Shown: positions 1 through 8,288, numbered from the stretch's first letter. The stretch is 58,444 bases of DNA from Oscillospiraceae bacterium (GCA_015063585.1 SVTW01000008.1:1-58444); one strand, 5' to 3'. Numbers and translations: made by a program. Notes: generated by a model from the letters alone, not told the origin.

Positions 1-1
1 C

Positions 2-112
2 TTCTACCCGTTTATTCAATATTACCTCGAGGACGAGCTTGCAATGTCCTACACCGTGGCAAGAAAGCACATAAGACTTGCAAGATTCGCTTTGAGTAAA
101 TACATCGAATGA
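2..112 (+). CDS. C-terminal end of an unidentified protein (partial)
   Basis: An open frame enters from the left edge of the window and closes at a TGA at 110-112, giving the last 36 residues of a protein. The tail is basic and aromatic, ending KHIRLARFALSKYIE. I do not recognise a family from this much sequence. A strong intrinsic terminator begins about 35 bases downstream, which supports this being a genuine gene end rather than a chance frame. Confidence 0.5.
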   Translation, partial: FYPFIQYYLEDELAMSYTVARKHIRLARFALSKYIE

Positions 113-146
113 GGCATCTATTAAGGATGCACAAAACAAAAACGAA

Positions 147-196
147 GAGGCTGAGTCAAAAGCTTTTTAGAAGGCGATTGACTCAGCCCCTTTTTG
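147..196 (+). terminator. Intrinsic terminator
   Basis: An 11-bp perfect stem (GGCTGAGTCAA at 149-159 pairs with TTGACTCAGCC at 178-188) is followed by CC and a T run. It terminates the gene that enters from the left edge. Confidence 0.8.
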
Positions 197-385
197 CTCG
201 TGGTGTGTGGCTTGTGCCTCATGGTTGCAGGGGTATGAGCCCGAAAGGCGAATAACCCGGAGGTGGTGCGCAAAACGCGAAGCGTTATGCGAACGACCGA
301 GCGGTAGTGAATGACAGTCCGGGGGATTGTCAGAGTGCGATGTGACCGAAGCCAAATTCTCGCTTTTAACAACGCAAAAGCCTCA

Positions 386-414
386 TTGACAACGCTATAA
401 AGTTGTGATATAAT
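386..414 (+). promoter_or_regulatory. Consensus sigma-70-type promoter
   Basis: TTGACA at 386-391 and TATAAT at 409-414 are separated by 17 bp, a perfect match to the consensus. No start codon with a ribosome binding site follows before 745. The first product is therefore probably the structured RNA just downstream, not an mRNA. Confidence 0.85.
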
Positions 415-420
415 AACCGC

Positions 421-540
421 ATGCGGACACGCGGACGGCGCTATTGTGCTGACGGTAGGCTGAGGTAGAAATTTTAGGGTCTTACGTTCCCTATCCGTAA
501 TTCCGGGAGGCAAAACAGGGTCACCTCACTTCCGTTTTTT
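421..540 (+). ncRNA. Candidate small structured RNA of unknown class
   Basis: The predicted transcript begins about 7 bases after a perfect promoter and ends in TTTTTT at 535-540. The closing stem is ACGG (452-455) with CCGT (532-535), plus TGAGGT (461-466) with ACCTCA (523-528). Inside it, TAGGG (475-479) pairs with CCCTA (489-493). A further small hairpin lies near 437-450. The closing stem plus U run would serve as its terminator. It does not match the core motifs of SRP RNA, 6S RNA, RNase P or tmRNA that I can recall. Length, promoter and terminator fit a free-standing RNA of about 120 nt. A role as a leader for the gene at 745 is possible but less likely given the internal terminator. 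Confidence 0.45.
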
Positions 541-744
541 CGCTCTAACATGCGGAAAACGCTTGAAGAGATTCATAAAAAGCAAGGATACAGCAAAGAA
601 CACCGTATTCAAAACGTTCCCATTGATACCTCTTCCACAACGGCAAGCGATGCAACAGCTTGGAACATTGCAATAAAAAATCAATGAATTTGCAGAGATT
701 AAATTTATATAACAAATCACGTTTTCACGAAAGGCGGTAAAAGG

Positions 745-1590
745 ATGAAAATTCAATACTTAGGAACGGCTGCGGCGGAACGGATCCCCGCGATGTTTTG
801 CGCTTGCGAGACCTGCAAACGCGCGATGGCAGCAGGCGGAAGAAATATCATGACACGTGCGCAGATGCTGATCAACGACGACCTGCTCATCGACTTTTCG
901 GGTGATACGCACTCGAATTTTCTAAAGATCGGAAAGTCGCTTTGCGACGTTTCGTATCTGCTCATCACGCATGCGCACGAGGATCATTTTACCTTTGAAG
1001 ATTTTTTCTCCCGTTTCAAAGGAATCGCTTACAACGTCAAGTCGGAACGGTTGCAGGTGTATTTGAGCGACGTTTCCTATGGCATTATGAAGCGTTGTAT
1101 TGAAGCGCGTCAGATGAATGAAAAGCATCTTTTTGAACGTTTTGAATTTATTACGGTAAAGCCTTACACGTCCTTTGCGGTAGGCGATTACACGGTTACA
1201 GCCTTACCCGCAAGACACGCAAGCGAGAATGAAGCCCTCCTGTTTCTGATCGAAAAGGACGGAAAAACGGTCTTCTATGGAAACGACACCGGTACTTTTT
1301 CCACAGACATCGATGATTTTCTCGCAGACAAGGGCAAGACGATCGATCTCCTCTCCCTCGACTGTACAAAATGTGACACGGAATTCAACTATTATACGCA
1401 TATGTCTATGTCGGAAGGACGAAAGATCGCAGACCGCTTCATGGAAAAGGGGTTGCTCAAAGAAAGCACGCTTCTGTATTATACACACTTTTCACATAAC
1501 GGCGGCATGATCTATGACGATATGAAGAGCATCGCAAAGCAAAAGTACGGATTTGAGGTCGCATACGATCGCCTTACGATCAACCTTTAA
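745..1590 (+). CDS. MBL-fold metallo-hydrolase (PhnP-like)
   Basis: This 281-residue protein belongs to the metallo-beta-lactamase superfamily. The metal-binding signature is THAHEDH with H76, H78, D80 and H81. A later HARHAS and the C-terminal THFSHNGG supply further candidate metal ligands. An N-terminal cysteine cluster (C19, C21, C24) resembles the extra zinc site seen in PhnP-like phosphodiesterases. The start has a purine-rich ribosome binding site just upstream and no signal peptide, so it is cytoplasmic. The substrate, perhaps a cyclic phosphodiester or other phosphoester, cannot be told from sequence. It stands alone and has no obvious terminator after it. The family is secure, the activity is not. 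Confidence 0.85.
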   Translation: MKIQYLGTAAAERIPAMFCACETCKRAMAAGGRNIMTRAQMLINDDLLIDFSGDTHSNFLKIGKSLCDVSYLLITHAHEDHFTFEDFFSRFKGIAYNVKSERLQVYLSDVSYGIMKRCIEARQMNEKHLFERFEFITVKPYTSFAVGDYTVTALPARHASENEALLFLIEKDGKTVFYGNDTGTFSTDIDDFLADKGKTIDLLSLDCTKCDTEFNYYTHMSMSEGRKIADRFMEKGLLKESTLLYYTHFSHNGGMIYDDMKSIAKQKYGFEVAYDRLTINL

Positions 1591-1781
1591 CGAATAAGGG
1601 GGACCGACCGGAGCGAAACAATACCGTCATTTTGCTATGAAGCAGCTATTTTTCAGGTTGAAAAGGAAGAGGGCTCGTGCGATAATAGGCTTGCCGGAAC
1701 CGGCGCCGGCTTCGGAGAAACCGCACACGCTCTTGGGAATCTTGATTTTTTAATGATAAAAAACAATCGGGGGAGATTTGT

Positions 1782-1991
1782 ATGATCGTATTCAGCAAGC
1801 CTGTGTTGGATGAAATTTGCAACCGATATGCCATATCGGTTAACGGAAAACAGGTAGACGCCATCACAACAAGAGTGTCGGCTATGCCATTCAATCGCTA
1901 CTGGCCCGGCGCACAAAGGCCATTAGAACAAACCGAACGGACTTCATACATCTGTTTTCTCTCCCGCGAAATTCAGAAAATTTTTCTGTGA
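1782..1991 (+). pseudogene. N-terminal remnant of a GH28-type glycosidase
   Basis: A 69-residue frame starts at ATG 1782 behind GGGGGAG. Its middle, containing MPFNRYWPGAQRPLEQTE, resembles the N-terminal beta-sandwich segment found before the beta-helix in some clostridial GH28-like and related glycosidases. The frame then runs straight into the operator/promoter repeat of the next gene, and its stop codon directly follows the palindrome. The whole catalytic domain is missing. It looks like a gene cut short by recombination at a repeated promoter sequence. The family assignment is from memory of the motif and is moderate; the truncation is clear. Confidence 0.5.
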
Positions 1992-2027
1992 GAATAGAAT
2001 TGACAAATATAAAAGATATGCTATAAT
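1974..2027 (+). promoter_or_regulatory. Palindromic operator and promoter of the GH39-like gene
   Basis: The palindrome CAGAAAATTTTTCTG (1974-1988) lies 11 bp before TTGACA (2000-2005), which is 16 bp before TATAAT (2022-2027). Exactly the same arrangement occurs at 3560-3613 and, on the other strand, at 10454-10507. The palindrome centre lies about 53 bases before the likely transcription start, a position more typical of an activator than of a repressor. Confidence 0.85.
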
Positions 2028-2104
2028 GGAGGCAACCACAGTGGCAAAGACCCGTGTTGCGTCTACATTCTGTATCAACTTTTTTTGATTTGGAGGAGCT
2101 ATCT

Positions 2105-3454
2105 ATGAATACAGTTTATGTCAATTTTGAAAATATCGTCGGCAGGATCAAGCCCATGCATGCAGTGGGGCAACCTCCGTTCGCGGGTGGTTTTTTATGC
2201 TTTGATTTCTCGCATATGGAACACTTGAAAAAGGCAAATATTCCCTATTCCAGACTTCACGATGTTGGCGGCGCGTTTGGCGGGAATCGATTTGTGGATA
2301 TCCCCAATCTGTTTCGCAATTTTGACGCAGATGAAAATGATCCCGCATCCTATGACTTTGCCTTTACGGACGTACTGATTGAGGCAATGTATCAATATGA
2401 TCTCAAGCCGATCTTCCGCTTGGGCGTTACGATTGAAAATCAGGCGCATATCAAGGCATACAATATCCACCCTCCAAAGGATTTTGCGAAATGGGCGCGC
2501 ATTTGCGAACACGTGATTCGGCACTACAACGAGGGCTGGGCGAACGGATACCGCTATGAAATCGAATATTGGGAAATTTGGAACGAGCCTGAAAACAGTA
2601 TTCCCGCGAAAAATCAAATGTGGACGGGAACAGCGGAACAGTTTTACGAGCTGTATGACGTGACTGCAAAGCATTTGAAGGCATGCTTTGGCGATACGAT
2701 CAAGGTGGGCGGATACGGAGCCAGCGGATTGTACGGGCTTTATTATCACCCCGAAAAATACGGCGTTGACGTCCCCATGCGCGAGAAGGACGAGCGCTAC
2801 GAGGGAGATATCTACCGCGTTGACTTTTTTCTCGGCTTTTTGGAATATATCAAGGCGCACGGCTCTCCCATAGACTTCTTCACGTGGCATAGCTACGCAA
2901 AGGTGGAAAAAACACTAGTGCTTGATGCCTATATTCACCAAAAACTGACCGAATATGGGCTTGGCGATCTGGAACGGCATCTGAATGAGTGGAACAACGC
3001 TCATGAGAACCGACTGTTCGGCACCTCTGAGGCATCTGCCGCCAATGCCGCGATGATCTGTGCGATGCAAAACTCGCACACGGACATGCTTTGCTACTAC
3101 GATACCAGATTACAAGCGAGCGCCTACGGCGGATTCTTTGCTCCGCTTACCTATGAGCCGGTTTGCACCTACTACGCATTTGCCGCGTTTGGCGAGCTTT
3201 TTGCACTGAAGCATCAGGTGGAGTGCGTATTTGACCGCGGGGAAGCAGGTCTGTATGCGGTTGCTGCCACAAACGGAGACCGTAAAGCGGTGATGATCGT
3301 GAATCATTCCGAGGAACCGCGTCAACTTCACACCAATATAGCCGACGGCTGCTCGGTCTATCTGATTGATCAGGAGCATTTCATAACGAAAACGGATTCT
3401 TCTGCCGCCGTTTTTACCATGCAGCCAAATCAAATCGTTCTGATCAAAAATTAA
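2105..3454 (+). CDS. GH39-like glycoside hydrolase (beta-xylosidase type)
   Basis: This 449-residue (beta/alpha)8-type glycosidase resembles GH39 beta-xylosidases. The acid/base is probably E161 in EIWNEPEN and the nucleophile E295 in HLNEWN, the two glutamates expected for clan GH-A. A small beta domain follows from about residue 370. There is no signal peptide, so it should act inside the cell on short imported oligosaccharides. The start at 2105 is chosen because TGGAGG lies nine bases upstream; in-frame codons further upstream lie in the promoter leader. It is a close paralogue of the gene at 5600. The promoter carries the shared palindrome. GH39 is my best family guess; the exact sugar is unknown. 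Confidence 0.75.
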   Translation: MNTVYVNFENIVGRIKPMHAVGQPPFAGGFLCFDFSHMEHLKKANIPYSRLHDVGGAFGGNRFVDIPNLFRNFDADENDPASYDFAFTDVLIEAMYQYDLKPIFRLGVTIENQAHIKAYNIHPPKDFAKWARICEHVIRHYNEGWANGYRYEIEYWEIWNEPENSIPAKNQMWTGTAEQFYELYDVTAKHLKACFGDTIKVGGYGASGLYGLYYHPEKYGVDVPMREKDERYEGDIYRVDFFLGFLEYIKAHGSPIDFFTWHSYAKVEKTLVLDAYIHQKLTEYGLGDLERHLNEWNNAHENRLFGTSEASAANAAMICAMQNSHTDMLCYYDTRLQASAYGGFFAPLTYEPVCTYYAFAAFGELFALKHQVECVFDRGEAGLYAVAATNGDRKAVMIVNHSEEPRQLHTNIADGCSVYLIDQEHFITKTDSSAAVFTMQPNQIVLIKN

Positions 3455-3486
3455 AACACAAAAAACGATCGGGGCAAAAAAAATAC

Positions 3487-3546
3487 GGGGACGGTGTTGG
3501 TCTGCCTGCTTGATCGCGGAGCAGGCAATGCCGTCCTCTGTTTTGT
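3487..3546 (+). terminator. Intrinsic terminator after the GH39-like gene
   Basis: A two-part hairpin: GGACGG (3489-3494) pairs with CCGTCC (3531-3536) and, inside it, TGCCTGCT (3503-3510) with AGCAGGCA (3520-3527). A T-rich tail follows. It separates the first glycosidase from the next promoter. Confidence 0.6.
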
Positions 3547-3559
3547 CTCCCGTGAAATT

Positions 3560-3613
3560 CAGAAAATTTTTCTATGAGAATAGAATTGACATATACGAAA
3601 GATATGATATAAT
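3560..3613 (+). promoter_or_regulatory. Palindromic operator and promoter of the beta-helix operon
   Basis: The operator at 3560-3574 differs from the palindrome at 1974 only in its last base. TTGACA is at 3586-3591 and TATAAT at 3608-3613. Spacing (11 bp, then 16 bp) equals that of the other two sites. The surrounding 70-80 bp are nearly identical to 1950-2030, so this whole segment has been duplicated. Confidence 0.85.
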
Positions 3614-3645
3614 GAAGTTAATGAAGCTTGGAGGAATTTTTTTGA

Positions 3646-4746
3646 ATGTCTTTTTTTGGTATCAACGTTTTTGATTTTGGAGCAAAAGGGGACGGCATCA
3701 CCGACGATACTGCCGCGATTCAGGCAGCGATCGATTTTGCTGCGGAGCGAGGGGGCGGAAAGATCCTGTTTCCTTATACCAAGGGCGGCTATCGCATCGC
3801 GTCGCCCGCCATTGAGGAATACAACGGAAAGCCGCTTCGCGCACAGCTTATGATTCCGCCGGGAGCCGCCAACATTCAGCTGGAAGGCGAAATGCCCTGC
3901 AAAATGCTCAACGCCTATATTGTACGACCGCTCGATTCGGTAAAAAAGCATTTTACCCCCACCCGTTTTGTTGAATTTCTTGGCAAGCCGCTCAGCGCAT
4001 GTAATACGCGCATCTTTTCGGATTGGGACGCCCCCGAGGAACATGATGCCGTCGCGCGTCCATATTCGATCCTTGCGGCACCCGAGGGAACAATCGGCAA
4101 AGGAAAATTCAGCGCGACACAGTTTTCCATTACCAACCTCGATTTCAGAGTCCCCATGCGCCACGACAAAATGTACCCCACACAAAGTGCGGTCAACCTT
4201 CAAAACGTATGCCGCATCCATATCAGTGACAGCCAATTTGCGCTTTCCGAAAACGTTGGGGATACCGTTTTGGGAATGGAGCTTCAGCCAAACCCCTGCC
4301 ACACGGCGGGGCTGATTGCATCGGCGGATCAAAACGATAACAACGTATTGCGCAACGTGTCGATTCAGGGCTTCCGCTACGGCTTGGTAGCGGGGGAGCA
4401 CATCGTTGCCGACTATCTTTATATCCACAATTGCGAGGAGGGGATCACCTTCCACGATTGCTCGCATCTGTCGGTCATCAACCACATCGTAGCGCAGCAT
4501 AACACGGTCATTGTTTCCACCACCGAGACCGCTCTTTTCGGCATGCAAAAGGGTCCCTGCAACGTGGAGATCGGAACGCTCAATTTTGAGTGCGGAACCG
4601 GACTGAAGCCCGCGGTCTCACAGCTCCGATACGGAGTGCGTGACACCGACGGCAGATTGCACGGCTCCCTCAAATGGCATAAGCCCTGGGGCGCGCAGGA
4701 GTTCCCCGTCATTTGCACCGAGCAATTTAAAATAGAACGTTTTTAA
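3646..4746 (+). CDS. Pectate-lyase-like right-handed beta-helix protein
   Basis: This 366-residue protein opens with the hallmark of the pectate lyase 3 / GH28-like superfamily: INVFDFGAKGDG, then TDDTAAIQAAIDFA and GGGKILFP. Asn-rich stretches typical of beta-helix coils follow. No signal peptide is present. Members act on pectic or other acidic polysaccharides as lyases or hydrolases. I do not see a canonical GH28 catalytic aspartate pair, so whether it is a lyase, a hydrolase or inactive is open. ATG 3646 follows GGAGG closely. It leads an operon that continues through a gene remnant and a small anchored protein to the second GH39-like gene. Confidence 0.7.
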   Translation: MSFFGINVFDFGAKGDGITDDTAAIQAAIDFAAERGGGKILFPYTKGGYRIASPAIEEYNGKPLRAQLMIPPGAANIQLEGEMPCKMLNAYIVRPLDSVKKHFTPTRFVEFLGKPLSACNTRIFSDWDAPEEHDAVARPYSILAAPEGTIGKGKFSATQFSITNLDFRVPMRHDKMYPTQSAVNLQNVCRIHISDSQFALSENVGDTVLGMELQPNPCHTAGLIASADQNDNNVLRNVSIQGFRYGLVAGEHIVADYLYIHNCEEGITFHDCSHLSVINHIVAQHNTVIVSTTETALFGMQKGPCNVEIGTLNFECGTGLKPAVSQLRYGVRDTDGRLHGSLKWHKPWGAQEFPVICTEQFKIERF

Positions 4747-4749
4747 TAA

Positions 4750-5145
4750 GACGGAGCGGCAAAGGCAGAAGAAAGACATTGTATCTTAGATAGAAAGGGG
4801 CGGCTTGCGGAATTGGGCTACGAGCGGGCGGGCGATTACTACCGTGTCGTTGGCAATTCCACAAATCGGTCCGTGGCAATGTTCAGCCACGGTGGCGCAT
4901 CCGGCGCGGCGCTTTCCCATCTGTTCCATATTCCCTTCCCACAGCTTTGCGGTCTGCTCCATATTGATTTTACAGCCGTAACGGTGGTTGAGCTTGCCGA
5001 TCGGGTGGGCGAATTGGTGTACCCCAAGCTTTTGTCCTCGGACGCCCATCACATCGCGGGCATTGAAATTGAGAACGTGTACGGGAACGGATCGGAACAT
5101 CTTGAAATAACAAATGATAAAACTTTTATAAAAAACGGAGGGTAG
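4750..5145 (+). pseudogene. C-terminal remnant of a histidine phosphatase family gene
   Basis: The open frame begins right after the stop of the beta-helix gene and codes for the C-terminal half of a phosphoglycerate-mutase-like (histidine phosphatase) protein. Visible are a VAMFSHGGAS segment containing the second catalytic histidine, then the FPQLCGLLHIDFTAVTVVEL strand-helix-strand. The N-terminal half with the RHG phosphohistidine motif is absent and no convincing start codon with a ribosome binding site exists. Family proteins usually exceed 200 residues; at most 130 remain. Likely a decayed gene left by rearrangement. Confidence 0.6.
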
Positions 5146-5148
5146 ATC

Positions 5149-5559
5149 ATGAAAAAAGTTGTATTTTGGGGATTGGCGGCAAGCGTTGCGGTTGGCGTGA
5201 GTGCGGCAATTGTCGGAAAAATGCTGGTGGGCAAGGTTGTGAGTGAAATTCAAGGGGAAATGCTGGAACGGAGCTTCCACTCCCCCCAAGGCGATCATTG
5301 CGTCACCTTGACATACGGCGCATCGCAAACCGCAAAAGGACTAACCTATATCAAAATCCAGGCTACAGCAGAAGGCTCTGCGGACTGCTGCAAGCTGATC
5401 GTTTTTGCCAAGGAGGGTGCGGATCTGTTTACGGTTACGTGGCTTGACAACGATCACCTTCAGTTGCAGATCGGCAGCGGCGCGCGCAAGCAGTGCTGTG
5501 ACGTGAGCTTTGAGGAAGAACAGATCAACGCACGTTATTACCTGAGCAAGCGCGCCTGA
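5149..5559 (+). CDS. Small membrane-anchored protein of unknown function
   Basis: This 136-residue protein starts at ATG 5149 behind a strong GGAGG. Residues 5-28 form a hydrophobic helix rich in Ala, Val and Gly after MKK, so it is probably an N-terminal membrane anchor with the rest outside. The remaining 100 residues look like a small beta-rich domain with three cysteines (two adjacent, CC, in two places), ending in a charged tail. I recognise no family. It lies 40 bp upstream of the second GH39-like gene in the same orientation, so it may be cotranscribed. Confidence 0.6.
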   Translation: MKKVVFWGLAASVAVGVSAAIVGKMLVGKVVSEIQGEMLERSFHSPQGDHCVTLTYGASQTAKGLTYIKIQATAEGSADCCKLIVFAKEGADLFTVTWLDNDHLQLQIGSGARKQCCDVSFEEEQINARYYLSKRA

Positions 5560-5599
5560 CAAACGGCAATGACAACAAAAAGCAATATGAGAGGTATAT

Positions 5600-6955
5600 A
5601 TGGTCAACATTCAAGTCGATTTTGATAAAATTGTGGGGCGCATCAAGCCGATGCATGCAGTCGGTCAGCCCCCTTTTACGGGTGGCTTTAACAAGCTCGA
5701 TTTCTCCCCTGTGCAGGTGCTCCGAGACGCGCACATTCCCTATTCGAGACTGCACGACGTTGGCGGTCCCTTCGGCGGGAACCGCTATGTGGATATCCCC
5801 AACATCTTCCGCGATTTCGATGCCGACGAAAAGGATCCCGAATCCTATGACTTCGCCTTTACCGACGAGCTGATCAAGGGACTGATGGAATATGGCGTTG
5901 AGCCCTATTTCCGTCTTGGCGTCACGATCGAGAACCAGAGTCACATCAAGGCATACCGCATTTATCCGCCTAAGGATTATGCGAAATGGGCGCGCATCTG
6001 CGAGCATATTGTGCGCCACTACAACGAGGGTTGGGCAAACGGATTTCATTTCGGCATCAAGTATTGGGAGATCTGGAACGAGCCCGAAAACCGCGACGAC
6101 CCAAACCTCAACCAGATGTGGCGCGGAACGGCGGAGCAGTTCTACGAGCTCTACGACGTTGCCTCCAAGCACCTCAAGGCTTGCTTTGGCGACAAGATCA
6201 AGGTGGGCGGCTACGCTGCCTGCGGCTTTTACGGTATTTTCGCAAATCCCGAAAAGTACGGGCTTTCGGTCGAGCGCCGCGAGGGGGAGCGCTATACCTC
6301 GTCCAAGGAGGAATACCGTGTCAACTTCTTCCTCGGCTTTATCAAATATATCAAGGAGCACGGGTCGCCCATCGACTTCTTCTCATGGCATACCTACGGC
6401 GGTGTTGATATCGTTCCTACCGAGGCGGATTTCGTTGACCGTGTGCTCACCGAAAATGGCTACGGTCACATTGAAACACACCTGAACGAGTGGAATCTCT
6501 CGCATAACCGCAAGCTCAACATAGGCACCTCCTATGCCTCGGCAAACGTGATGGCGATGATGCTTGCGATGCAACACAAAAAGACCGACATGCTCATGTA
6601 TTACGATGCCAGATACATTTCTCTCAGCGCATACGGCGGATTTTTTGACGTTAACACCTATCAGCCCTCCAACGTGTATTACGCATTCCGAGCATTCGGT
6701 GAGCTTTACGCGCTGGAGAACGAGGTGGCATGCATCTGCGATGGGGACGGCGTTTACGCGCTCGCGGCAAAGAACGGAGACGCGTGTGCAATCCTGCTCT
6801 CGAATATCCAAGAAGATACAACGGTAAAGCTGGATCTTCCCGACGGATTTTGCGTGTATATCCTGGACCGCGACCATTTTATAACCAAAACCGACTGGGA
6901 TCCGAACGAATTTACGCTTGCGGAAAACACCGTGGCACTTCTCAAAAAGGATTGA
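5600..6955 (+). CDS. GH39-like glycoside hydrolase, paralogue of the gene at 2105
   Basis: This 451-residue protein aligns along its whole length with the gene at 2105. Long identical blocks include IVGRIKPMHAVGQPPF near the start and CEH-RHYNEGWANG in the middle. The likely acid/base is E161 (WEIWNEPEN) and the nucleophile E297 (HLNEWN). There is no signal peptide. The start ATG 5600 follows GAGAGG. It ends the operon starting at 3646; a 20-bp perfect hairpin follows at 7055. Keeping two such similar enzymes suggests different chain ends or linkages, but this cannot be read from the sequence. Confidence 0.75.
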   Translation: MVNIQVDFDKIVGRIKPMHAVGQPPFTGGFNKLDFSPVQVLRDAHIPYSRLHDVGGPFGGNRYVDIPNIFRDFDADEKDPESYDFAFTDELIKGLMEYGVEPYFRLGVTIENQSHIKAYRIYPPKDYAKWARICEHIVRHYNEGWANGFHFGIKYWEIWNEPENRDDPNLNQMWRGTAEQFYELYDVASKHLKACFGDKIKVGGYAACGFYGIFANPEKYGLSVERREGERYTSSKEEYRVNFFLGFIKYIKEHGSPIDFFSWHTYGGVDIVPTEADFVDRVLTENGYGHIETHLNEWNLSHNRKLNIGTSYASANVMAMMLAMQHKKTDMLMYYDARYISLSAYGGFFDVNTYQPSNVYYAFRAFGELYALENEVACICDGDGVYALAAKNGDACAILLSNIQEDTTVKLDLPDGFCVYILDRDHFITKTDWDPNEFTLAENTVALLKKD

Positions 6956-7054
6956 CGGCGCGATCTTGCTTTGACGGAATGGATCCAAAAAGGCGGCGGT
7001 AGGCTTTTGTAAGCCTGTATCTTTGCGTCTTAGCCGTCAAAGCAAAAAAAACGT

Positions 7055-7098
7055 GGGGGTGTCGCCCAAATGCACAATTGCATTTGGGCGACACCCCC
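7055..7098. terminator. Bidirectional terminator, perfect 20-bp hairpin
   Basis: A 20-bp stem without mismatch (7055-7074 with 7079-7098) has the loop CAAT. It lies between the convergent ends of the GH39-like gene (+) and the SGNH gene (-), with A/T-rich flanks on both sides. Its sequence is related to the hairpin at 10531-10572. Confidence 0.8.
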
Positions 7099-7120
7099 TT
7101 CTTACCGCACAAACAGTGCC

Positions 7121-8158
7121 TCAGCCTTCCCCTATTACCGCGCGGATCCGCGCGGTCAAAACGTCGGCAATGCGTTGAACACCGTAGATATTGGGGTGGA
7201 CCTCATCGGCGGACATGTATGCCATGTGATCGAGCACCTCCATTCCGTTGATATAGGTCAGATTTGGATAGCCCAACCGCGCCGTGATCGCCCCGATCAA
7301 GCGCCGCCAATTTTTTGCATTGTCCTGCGCTTTAAAATCATCACCGCAATGATAGAAAGGCGAAATAACAAAAACCGGCTTCTCCGCGTTTCGTCCCGCA
7401 ACCTGCCGCAGGATATTTTCCACGCGCGCAATTATTTTTTCGTCCTCCCATTTGAGCACGTTGATCCCCAGCTCCAAAACAGCAATATCCCATGCGCCCG
7501 CTTCGCCTTCCGCGGCAATATACTCTGCCATGGCAGGCTCGATCGCACAGCTCCCCGCAAGCCCCAAATTGCGTGTGTCCATGTTCAGGTTATGACCGAG
7601 AAGCGACACCCATGCGTGTGAGGCATCGATCGAATTGGAGCCGTGTGTGATCGAGGATCCGTACGCAAGCAGCGTCTTTTTGGGACATTGCAGCTTAGTG
7701 GGAGGCACAACGTCACCGATCACGTCATAGATTTTATAGCGTCCCCGATCAAAGATCACGCGCACCACCTCGCAATCCCAATCGTATCCGCTCCGCGCGG
7801 TCATTTCCTTCAGCCTTTGCATGTTGGGAGATCTTTCAATTACAAAATCCTGAATCTCCCCCGTTACGTGACGGTGTACCTCGTGATCGCTCCAACCGCC
7901 CTGAATTCCGCCCCGATATACGTGAAAGGTGGAAAATGATTTCGGATCCTTTTCGTAGGTGCTCATGCGGAGCGTTGCCGATTCGCCTCGAATCACAAAT
8001 CGGAGCTCCACGCCGGTTGAGCCGCAAGCCTGTCGGCTTCCCATCGGTGCCTCCAATTGGCTCTCCACGTCCGTGGGAACGCGTTTCCACGAAATGCCAC
8101 CGTCCTCATGGTAAACCAATTCGGCTACGTTATGTATTTCTATATTCTTATAGATCAT
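7121..8158 (-). CDS. SGNH/GDSL-type esterase, two-domain
   Basis: The 345-residue protein has an N-terminal beta-sandwich of about 155 residues and a C-terminal SGNH hydrolase domain. Visible blocks are LLAYGSSITHG with S169 as nucleophile, the oxyanion glycine in NLGLAGS, block III LGINV, and the acid-base pair D318 and H321 in ADEVHPN. This layout fits carbohydrate esterases that remove acetyl groups from plant polysaccharides. There is no signal peptide. ATG 8158 is chosen because AAAGGAGG precedes it; codons further upstream overlap the promoter. It is divergent from the alpha/beta hydrolase at 8351. The substrate is inferred only from the neighbourhood. Confidence 0.75.
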   Translation of the reverse strand: MIYKNIEIHNVAELVYHEDGGISWKRVPTDVESQLEAPMGSRQACGSTGVELRFVIRGESATLRMSTYEKDPKSFSTFHVYRGGIQGGWSDHEVHRHVTGEIQDFVIERSPNMQRLKEMTARSGYDWDCEVVRVIFDRGRYKIYDVIGDVVPPTKLQCPKKTLLAYGSSITHGSNSIDASHAWVSLLGHNLNMDTRNLGLAGSCAIEPAMAEYIAAEGEAGAWDIAVLELGINVLKWEDEKIIARVENILRQVAGRNAEKPVFVISPFYHCGDDFKAQDNAKNWRRLIGAITARLGYPNLTYINGMEVLDHMAYMSADEVHPNIYGVQRIADVLTARIRAVIGEG

Positions 8159-8222
8159 ATGGCTAAACCTCCTTTTTATCGCACTTGCCATGCCAAAGCG
8201 CGCTTTCGCGTTTGCTAAAACC

Positions 8223-8251
8223 ATTATATCATAAAACACCCGCCATTGCAA
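8223..8251 (-). promoter_or_regulatory. Promoter of the SGNH esterase gene
   Basis: On the minus strand, TTGCAA (8246-8251) and TATAAT (8223-8228) are 17 bp apart. It lacks the palindromic operator seen at the glycosidase promoters. It lies back to back with the promoter at 8260-8288. Confidence 0.7.
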
Positions 8252-8259
8252 GCCGAATC

Positions 8260-8288
8260 TTGACTTTCTCGGTATGCCATGCTATAAT
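8260..8288 (+). promoter_or_regulatory. Promoter of the alpha/beta hydrolase gene
   Basis: TTGACT (8260-8265) and TATAAT (8283-8288) with 17-bp spacing, divergent from the SGNH promoter. No palindromic operator is present. Confidence 0.75.

Larger units (their letters stand above)
197..744. other. Gene-free stretch containing a probable RNA gene
   Basis: I find no convincing coding sequence here. Minus-strand frames exist, but they are basic, low-complexity and without ribosome binding sites. The stretch holds a consensus promoter (386-414), a probable structured RNA (about 421-540) and an AT-rich leader before the gene at 745. The part from 240 to 380 has several short inverted repeats but no clear function. 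Confidence 0.5.

Noticed and set aside
121-513. Minus-strand 130-residue open frame
   Set aside because: It runs through a terminator and the structured RNA and promoter on the other strand, lacks a ribosome binding site and has an Arg/Thr/Ser-rich non-protein-like composition.
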